Origin: DASUPK01 sp963848955 | Lineage (GTDB): Bacteria > Actinomycetota > Thermoleophilia > Solirubrobacterales > 70-9 | Direction of reading: 5' to 3' | NCBI GenBank assembly: GCA_963848955.1 | Contig: CAWKFQ010000024.1 | Coordinates: forward strand, 1-64,000 | DNA length: 64,000 nucleotides | In this document: piece after piece, positions 59,150 through 64,000 of the stretch | Layout: every line of letters starts with the position of its first letter | How positions within the stretch are numbered: position 1 is the first letter of the stretch | Translations under genes and position numbers: made by a program | The notes under the pieces: generated by a model | Seen by the model: only the letters and a program-made list of their open reading frames with translations | Database searches by the model: none | Told to the model about the DNA's origin: nothing

Positions 59150-60408
59150 CCGAGATACGAGCTCGCCGCGCCGGGGTCCGGCTCCACCAGCTCGGCGATC
59201 AGCGAGGACCAGCCGAACTCCCTCGCCCCGAGACCCTCGCCGGTATGGGGCTCGTAGAACTCGCGCAGGCGCTCGCGGACGACGGCCTCGCAGAGACGCT
59301 TCGCCATCTCGAGCGCCTCGGGTTCGTAGCCCTGGCGGAGCAGGCCGATCCAAATCAGCCATGCCGAGTTGATCCAGGTCGGCCCGCGCCAGTAGAGCCG
59401 GCGCAGCGGGCGCTGCCATCTGCGCGGCTCGAAGCTGGGCTCCTGCGCGGAGACGGAGGTGGGCGGGTAGGGCAGCCAGTACTTGCGCGGGTCGAGGAGG
59501 TGCTCCTCGACCAGGCGCTTGCCGATCTCCTCCGGCAGGTCCGGGAGCGCCAGTGGCGCCAGAGCGGACCAGGTGGAGACACGGATGCGATGGTCACCCC
59601 CGGTCGGATCGGTGTCATCGACCTTCGCGACCTTCCCGCGCGCGGTGTCCAGGAATAGCCCGCGGCGCTCGTCCCAGAGGCGGTCGATCAGCGCCGGCGT
59701 GATCGAGGGCTCACCGGCCGCAATCCGGGCGAGGCACCAGAGGACGTTGGTGACCACCTCGCAGAGCACCGGTCCCCCCGCGGCGACCACCCGGCGCGGG
59801 TCCCAGTCGACCTTGCGGTTCCTCGCGATCAGGAGCGGAAACATGGGGTGCCCGTGTGCGTGGCGGCCCCAGACGGGGTCGAACTTCGGTGAGGAATCCA
59901 GACCGGACTCATCGGGCTGGACGATCCAGAGCAGGCCGTCCCCGTCCAGGTCCCGGTTCGCCTCCAGCCAGCGGTGATGGGCCGCGATCCTCCGCTCCTC
60001 CCCCGGGTCGCCGACCGCGATCTTCCAGGCCCAGGCGAGCAGTGGCGGCTGGATCGTCGAGGTGTTCCGCGCGCTCCTCGAGGTGACGTTGTAGGTCCAG
60101 CGGCGCTTCCAGTCGACGGGGCGGTCCCAGAAGATCGTGTGGCCGATGAAGCCGTCCGCCCTCCCGCCGTCGAGCAGGCTGCGGAGCTCCCGCTCGGCCC
60201 GGTCCTGGTCGAAACGGCGCCAGACGATGGCGTGAAAGCAGGAGTCCCAGTACCACTGCCACGGGTAGTGGCCCGGGCTCGGCCGCGAGTAGGCGTAGCC
60301 GACCCCGTCCCGCTCGCCCTCGATCCAGCTGGCGCTCAGTGTCTGCTGGGCGATCCGCATCACGGTGTCACGGACCTGCGCGTCCACCACCAGCGGGAGC
60401 TGCGCCAT
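59146..60408 (-). CDS. GH63-like mannosyl/glucosylglycerate hydrolase
   Basis: A 420-residue (alpha/alpha)6-barrel glycoside hydrolase related to mannosylglycerate and glucosylglycerate hydrolases (GH63) and glycogen-debranching-type barrels. WQWYWDSCFHAIVWRRFDQD contains the general-acid Asp region, SSPKFDPVWGRHAHGHPMFP the substrate-binding loop, LYWRGPTWINSAWLIWIGLL the barrel signature and GEGLGAREFGWSSLIAEL the catalytic Glu region. No signal peptide, so it works in the cytosol, probably recycling compatible solutes. ATG 60408 overlaps the stop of the ABC permease gene (TGATG), so it is part of the exporter operon. Confidence 0.85.
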   Translation of the reverse strand: MAQLPLVVDAQVRDTVMRIAQQTLSASWIEGERDGVGYAYSRPSPGHYPWQWYWDSCFHAIVWRRFDQDRAERELRSLLDGGRADGFIGHTIFWDRPVDWKRRWTYNVTSRSARNTSTIQPPLLAWAWKIAVGDPGEERRIAAHHRWLEANRDLDGDGLLWIVQPDESGLDSSPKFDPVWGRHAHGHPMFPLLIARNRKVDWDPRRVVAAGGPVLCEVVTNVLWCLARIAAGEPSITPALIDRLWDERRGLFLDTARGKVAKVDDTDPTGGDHRIRVSTWSALAPLALPDLPEEIGKRLVEEHLLDPRKYWLPYPPTSVSAQEPSFEPRRWQRPLRRLYWRGPTWINSAWLIWIGLLRQGYEPEALEMAKRLCEAVVRERLREFYEPHTGEGLGAREFGWSSLIAELVEPDPGAASSYLG

Positions 60409-61178
60409 CAATACGTCATGCGGCGCATGCCGCGCAGGGCGAAGTAGCTGAGCACCGCGGCGAGCGCGAATAGCGTCAGGTATCCGGGCCAGGTGTCGCT
60501 CCAGCTCACCGACCCGACGAAGCCCTGGCGGACCGCCTCGACAACCTGCGTCACCGGGTTGAGCTTGGCCACCTCCTGCAGCCAGCCGGTGAGCAGATCG
60601 AGCGGAGCGTATGCGGTGGTCAGCAGGACGGCCAGCAGCATCCCGACCTGCATGATCGGCGCCGCCGCCTGCGTGCGGAAGCGGAGGGCGAGGGATGTTC
60701 CCCAGGTCGCCGCGACCACCGCCATTCCCATCACCAGGGTGATGGCGATCAACAGGCCGAGCACCCCGGGCCAGTGGACGCCGACCGCGAAGCCGACGAT
60801 GAGCAGGAAGGTCACCGGGAGGAGGCAGCGGAGGCTGGCCGAAAGCACGAGGCCCGCGAGCAGCACGGGTCGGGGGGCGGGGGAGGCGAGCAGCCGGTCG
60901 AACCATCCCTGCTCGATGTCACGGGCGAGGTTGACCCCGGTCGCCGCGCCGGTGAAGCCCGCTCCCTGCAGGAGGCTGACCGGGATCAGGAAGCTCTGGT
61001 AGCTCGAGGTCGTGAATCCCGGCAGCAGCGTCAGGCTGCCGAAGACGCTGGTCAGACCCAGGAAGAAGATCGTCGGGGCGAGTACGCCGGGGATGGCGGC
61101 GCCGGGCACCCTGGTGATCTCGTTCAGGGCCCTTTTGACCAGGACCCCGATGCTGGCGGCCGCTCCGCGCCAGCTCAT
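60408..61178 (-). CDS. ABC-2 type transporter permease (DrrB-like), second
   Basis: A 256-residue ABC-2 permease with six hydrophobic segments. IGVLVKRALNEITRVPGAAI, GVNLARDIEQGWFDRLLASP (the conserved Glu-containing coupling region) and NPVTQVVEAVRQGFVG are family landmarks, as in daunorubicin exporter DrrB. The start is ATG 61178, overlapping the upstream permease stop by four bases; an in-frame upstream start at 61217 is less likely. It pairs with the gene at 61175-61966 to form the membrane part of an exporter. Confidence 0.9.
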   Translation of the reverse strand: MSWRGAAASIGVLVKRALNEITRVPGAAIPGVLAPTIFFLGLTSVFGSLTLLPGFTTSSYQSFLIPVSLLQGAGFTGAATGVNLARDIEQGWFDRLLASPAPRPVLLAGLVLSASLRCLLPVTFLLIVGFAVGVHWPGVLGLLIAITLVMGMAVVAATWGTSLALRFRTQAAAPIMQVGMLLAVLLTTAYAPLDLLTGWLQEVAKLNPVTQVVEAVRQGFVGSVSWSDTWPGYLTLFALAAVLSYFALRGMRRMTY

Positions 61179-61966
61179 ATGCCCCTCCGCAGCCTGCTGC
61201 GCATCGCCAGCGCGCACAGGGCGAACCCGAGCGCGCCGATGCCGATCACCGATGCGATCGCCTTCAGCTCGGTCGTCGCCGACCAGCCGCTGATGATGGG
61301 ATCGCGGATCCCGTTGACGATGAAGCTGAACGGGTTGTACTGGGCGATCCAGGAGGCCGGCTCGAGCATCAGGTTCGCCGGGAAGAACGCGTCTGAGAGG
61401 AAGAGGATCACGAAGACGAGGGGGAAGATCCCCTGCACGACGCTGGCATTGTTCGAGCGGAGCGCGATCGCCGCGCCGATCGTCCCGAATGCGAGGGCGG
61501 AGGCAGAGGTCAGGGCCACGATCCAGATCACCGCGGGAACGCCCTCGTGGATGCTCGCGCCGAAGATCAGCCCGAGCACGATGAAGTAGACGGCGATGAT
61601 CGCCCCGATGGTCGCGGTTGCCGCCAGCCGCCCCAACACCACCGAGGAGCGCGCGATCGGCGCGGCATAGAGGCGGTCGGTGAACCTCATCTCCATGTCG
61701 ATCGCGAATGCGATCGCCCCGGAGTTGCCGGTGAACATCACCGACTGGACGATCGACCCGGCGAGCATGAAGGAGAGGAAGTTGGGGACCTCCGGGAAGC
61801 CGGGCAGGTCCACAGCCCGTCCAGCTCCCGCGGTCTGGATGGCGAGCAGGGCAGTGGGGAAGACGATCAACGGCGCGAGCAGCTGTGGCCGCCGGAGCGT
61901 CTGCATGATCGAGCGTCTCCCTAGGGCGGCGACCACGCGGGCGTTCGCCACCAGCGTCTGAATCAC
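61175..61966 (-). CDS. ABC-2 type transporter permease (DrrB-like), first
   Basis: A 263-residue ABC-2 permease. NARVVAALGRRSIMQTLRRP is the N-terminal cytoplasmic helix, FAIDMEMRFTDRLYAAPIAR the coupling region, and QYNPFSFIVNGIRDPIISGW the conserved penultimate loop; six membrane helices. It overlaps the ATPase gene by four bases. Two non-identical permeases and one DrrA-type ATPase are a common arrangement for lipid or drug export. Confidence 0.9.
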   Translation of the reverse strand: MIQTLVANARVVAALGRRSIMQTLRRPQLLAPLIVFPTALLAIQTAGAGRAVDLPGFPEVPNFLSFMLAGSIVQSVMFTGNSGAIAFAIDMEMRFTDRLYAAPIARSSVVLGRLAATATIGAIIAVYFIVLGLIFGASIHEGVPAVIWIVALTSASALAFGTIGAAIALRSNNASVVQGIFPLVFVILFLSDAFFPANLMLEPASWIAQYNPFSFIVNGIRDPIISGWSATTELKAIASVIGIGALGFALCALAMRSRLRRGI

Positions 61967-62940
61967 TCGGCTACTGCCTCCGTCTCATCTGTGTCCTCGG
62001 ACGCTCCCTCCAGGTGCTGGCCGGTCTTCTGGACGAAGACGTCGTCGAGCGTGGGCTGGACGAGGTCGAGCGACTCCACGTCGAGGCCCTCCTGGTTGAG
62101 CGCTACGACGATCGGGCCCACCTCGGAGGTGCCGTGCTCGAGCTCCACCATCAGCGTCCCGTCCCTGGCGGGAAGTGGGTGCCCGAAGCGGGCCAGGACG
62201 ACCTCGGCCCGCGACTCCTTGCCCTCCTGCTCAACCAGGGAGAGCTCGAGGTGTGGCCGGCCGACTTCAGCCTTCAGAGCGCCCGGAGTCCCCTCGGCGA
62301 CCAGCTTGCCGCCGGAGATGATCCCCACCCGGTCGGCGAGCTGGTCAGCCTCCTCCAGGTACTGCGTGGTGAGGAAAACGGTCGTGCCCTCCTCGTTGAG
62401 CTTGCGTACCTCTTCCCAGATCGCCTTGCGGCTGACGGGGTCGAGGCCCGTTGTGGGCTCATCGAGAAAGAGGACTTCGGGCGTGTTCATCAGCGCCGCC
62501 GCGAGGTCGAGCCGCCGTCGCATGCCTCCCGAGTAGGTGCCGATGCGACGGTCCGCGGCGAGGGTGAGACCGACGCGGTTGAGGAGCCAGCCCCCCTTGT
62601 TGCGGGCGTCCTTCTTTGAGATGCCATGAAGAGTCGCCTGGAGGTCGAGCAGCTCGCGACCGGTCATCAAGGGATCCAGCGCCGCCTCCTGCAGGGCGAC
62701 GCCGATCCTCCGCCTGACCGCTCCGGGGTCCTTGGCGACGTCGTGGCCGGCAACCGCCGCCCGTCCCCCGGTGGGCCGCAGCAAAGTGGTGAGCATCCGC
62801 ACGGTCGTCGTCTTGCCGGCGCCGTTCGGGCCGAGAAATCCGTAGATCTCCCCTGCGGCGACCTCGAGATCAACGCCGTCGACGGCCTTGATGCCGCCCT
62901 CGAACTCGCGCGCCAGCTCGTGCGTCTCGATCGCCGCCAC
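61963..62940 (-). CDS. ABC transporter ATP-binding protein, DrrA-like
   Basis: A 325-residue exporter ATPase. Walker A is GFLGPNGAGKTTTVRML, signature TYSGGMRRRLDLAAAL, Walker B VLFLDEPTTGLDPVSRK and the switch His position reads FLTTQYLEEADQLADR, the usual DrrA pattern in which Gln replaces His after LTT. A C-terminal beta domain (HLELSLVEQEGKESRAEVVL) follows, as in daunorubicin/oleandomycin exporters. GTG 62940 has TATCTT eight bases upstream, consistent with a leaderless start of the four-gene operon (ATPase, two permeases, GH63 hydrolase). Confidence 0.93.
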   Translation of the reverse strand: MAAIETHELAREFEGGIKAVDGVDLEVAAGEIYGFLGPNGAGKTTTVRMLTTLLRPTGGRAAVAGHDVAKDPGAVRRRIGVALQEAALDPLMTGRELLDLQATLHGISKKDARNKGGWLLNRVGLTLAADRRIGTYSGGMRRRLDLAAALMNTPEVLFLDEPTTGLDPVSRKAIWEEVRKLNEEGTTVFLTTQYLEEADQLADRVGIISGGKLVAEGTPGALKAEVGRPHLELSLVEQEGKESRAEVVLARFGHPLPARDGTLMVELEHGTSEVGPIVVALNQEGLDVESLDLVQPTLDDVFVQKTGQHLEGASEDTDETEAVAE

Positions 62941-62985
62941 GTCAGAGCAAGATAACCGCCGCTCCCGGCGGCCCGAGGAGGGGCG

Positions 62986-63936
62986 TCACACAGCCCGGAC
63001 GGGTACGGATGACTCCGTCACCGCTCGCCCCCGCCTGCCGCGCCAGCGCGTCACGATCGCGGTCGGGTTCGGCGGCAGACGATTGTCGGTGGCGAGCCAC
63101 GACCCCGCAAGGATGAGCAGCAGTCCCGCGATCGCCCCCGCGCCGGGGCTCTCTCCGAGCACGATCACCCCGAGCGCCACGGCGATCACCGGGTTGATGT
63201 AGGTGATGATCGAGGCGCGGCCCGCGCCGACCTCCGACACGAGCACCATCAGGATCACGAACGCGGTTGCCGTGCAGAGCACGCCCAGCACGATCAGCGA
63301 GGTGAGCGCGTCGGCGGGCGGGACGGAGCCCGGGATCGTCAGCAGACCGGCCGGGGTGAGCAACGTCGCCGCGACCGCCAGGCTGGCTGCCATCGTGGCT
63401 CGCGGGTCGTACTCGAGCAGATGACGCTTGATGATCATCGGACCGGCCGCGTAGCCGACCGCGGCGATCATCACGGCGCCCGCCCCCAGAAGCTCGGTGC
63501 TCCGGCCGCTCAGGTCGATTCCGACGAGCGCCATCACCCCGGCGAGCCCGACCAGCATGCCGAGCAGGCGAGTCCGGGTTGGCCTCTCAGTGTGATCGAA
63601 CCGGAGAGCCAGCAACGCGATCAAGAGAGGAACCGTCGCGATCACGATGGCGGCGATCGAGGAGTCGACGTGGCGCTCCCCCGCGGCGATCAGCGGAAAC
63701 GGGAGGGCCATCTCGACGACGGCATAGGCGAGGATCCAGCCTCGCGGCCCGCGGCGAAGCATCTCGACGCTTCGCCGCGGCACCAGTGCAAAGAGCAGCC
63801 CGGCGCCGAGCACCAGCCGCGCCCAGGAGAGAAAGAACGGCGAGATGCCGTCGTCGACCGCGACCTTGATGAAGAGATAGGGGACGCCCCAGATCACCGA
63901 GAGCGCCGCGAACGCGAACCATGCCCGCCGACTCAT
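62986..63936 (-). CDS. EamA/DMT superfamily transporter
   Basis: A 316-residue protein with ten predicted membrane helices in two EamA halves (FAALSVIWGVPYLFIKVAVD, and ELLGAGAVMIAAVGYAAGPM onward). The drug/metabolite transporter superfamily exports amino acids, nucleosides or metabolites. SWARLVLGAGLLFALVPRRS and INPVIAVALGVIVLGESPGA are characteristic. A short basic tail ends it. The substrate is not evident and no neighbour suggests one; it is divided from the exporter operon by 45 bases on the same strand. Confidence 0.9.
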   Translation of the reverse strand: MSRRAWFAFAALSVIWGVPYLFIKVAVDDGISPFFLSWARLVLGAGLLFALVPRRSVEMLRRGPRGWILAYAVVEMALPFPLIAAGERHVDSSIAAIVIATVPLLIALLALRFDHTERPTRTRLLGMLVGLAGVMALVGIDLSGRSTELLGAGAVMIAAVGYAAGPMIIKRHLLEYDPRATMAASLAVAATLLTPAGLLTIPGSVPPADALTSLIVLGVLCTATAFVILMVLVSEVGAGRASIITYINPVIAVALGVIVLGESPGAGAIAGLLLILAGSWLATDNRLPPNPTAIVTRWRGRRGRAVTESSVPVRAV

Positions 63937-63952
63937 CGGGTCAGGATTGCAA

Positions 63953-64000
63953 TCAGGCGATCGCGGCCGGGCGTAGCTCCACGAACTCGCGGTCCGTGGC
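63953..64000 (-). CDS. C-terminal end of an unidentified protein (partial)
   Basis: The frame ATDREFVELRPAAIA ending in a stop at 63953-63955 is open to the window edge and is co-directional with the EamA gene. Only 15 codons are visible, so it cannot be identified and may not be coding. Confidence 0.3.
   Translation of the reverse strand, partial: ATDREFVELRPAAIA

Noticed and set aside
1..64000. tRNA, rRNA or tmRNA genes
   Set aside because: I looked in the larger gaps (1584-2264, 6902-7264, 17752-17989, 22064-22224, 37250-37439, 41399-41690) and saw no cloverleaf, CCA end or rRNA sequence.

Overview
The window is high-GC DNA from an actinobacterium. Gene content points to Thermoleophilia/Solirubrobacterales or a near relative: a GuaB3-type IMP dehydrogenase next to guaA, a CysM-type cysteine synthase with a JAMM protease, a rplM-rpsI-glmM-glmS-acpS-nnr-alr run, a paired TldD/PmbA protease, a DUF3352 lipoprotein and a GH63 glucosyl/mannosylglycerate hydrolase. 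This placement is inferred from gene content, not from a phylogeny. Many genes appear to be transcribed without a leader: a TAnnnT hexamer lies only 6-12 bases before the start codon.

Layout. 1-9.7 kb is a broken cell-surface polysaccharide locus. It has an intact family 2 glycosyltransferase, an FkbM methyltransferase and a SAM methyltransferase, set among truncated or frameshifted pieces: two copies of one glycosyltransferase, three copies of one glycoside hydrolase, an ABC-2 export permease piece, a TylF-like methyltransferase and two small inverted-repeat elements. 9.7-12.4 kb is a polar amino acid ABC transporter. 12.5-15.2 kb carries cysM, an unknown gene, a Mec-like JAMM protease and a zinc-ribbon membrane protein. 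15.3-24.7 kb holds a protease-like protein, DUF1152, DUF1802, hydantoinase A/B, a zinc-motif protein behind a palindrome-rich AT-rich leader, nadB and a histone-deacetylase-family hydrolase. 24.7-29.7 kb has a very large coiled-coil/helix-hairpin-helix protein, a Flp-like pilin, rph, rdgB, a cation efflux protein and a GlsB-type membrane protein. 29.8-37.2 kb has a coupled roadblock-small protein-tldD-pmbA operon, then HU, pyrF, LysM, dacA and a PfkB kinase. 37.3-41.4 kb has guaB3-guaA with a candidate attenuator, and an M23 peptidase. 41.7-45.4 kb is a glycine betaine/choline-type ABC operon. 45.4-57.6 kb is a housekeeping run: L13, S9, glmM, glmS, lipoprotein, acpS, nnr, alr, cca, HIT, enoyl-CoA hydratase, infA. 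57.6-64 kb has a secreted protein, a Gfo/Idh oxidoreductase, a GH63 hydrolase coupled to a DrrAB-like exporter, an EamA transporter and the end of one more gene.

Two features run through the whole window. First, about a dozen otherwise conserved genes (mec, rdgB, tldD, dacA, opuBA, alr, cca, the HDAC homologue and others) each carry a single one-base indel that restores the expected protein when corrected. This looks more like residual assembly error than gene death, and it also creates a false ATPase-permease fusion. Second, a family of about 45-bp palindromic repeats (six copies seen) sits at gene 3' ends. They share a constant frame (AACGGGT ... CCCTCGCATCA) and an upper stem whose two arms change together. 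Twice the repeat encodes the C-terminus of a protein. This REP-like family is the most distinctive undescribed element here.
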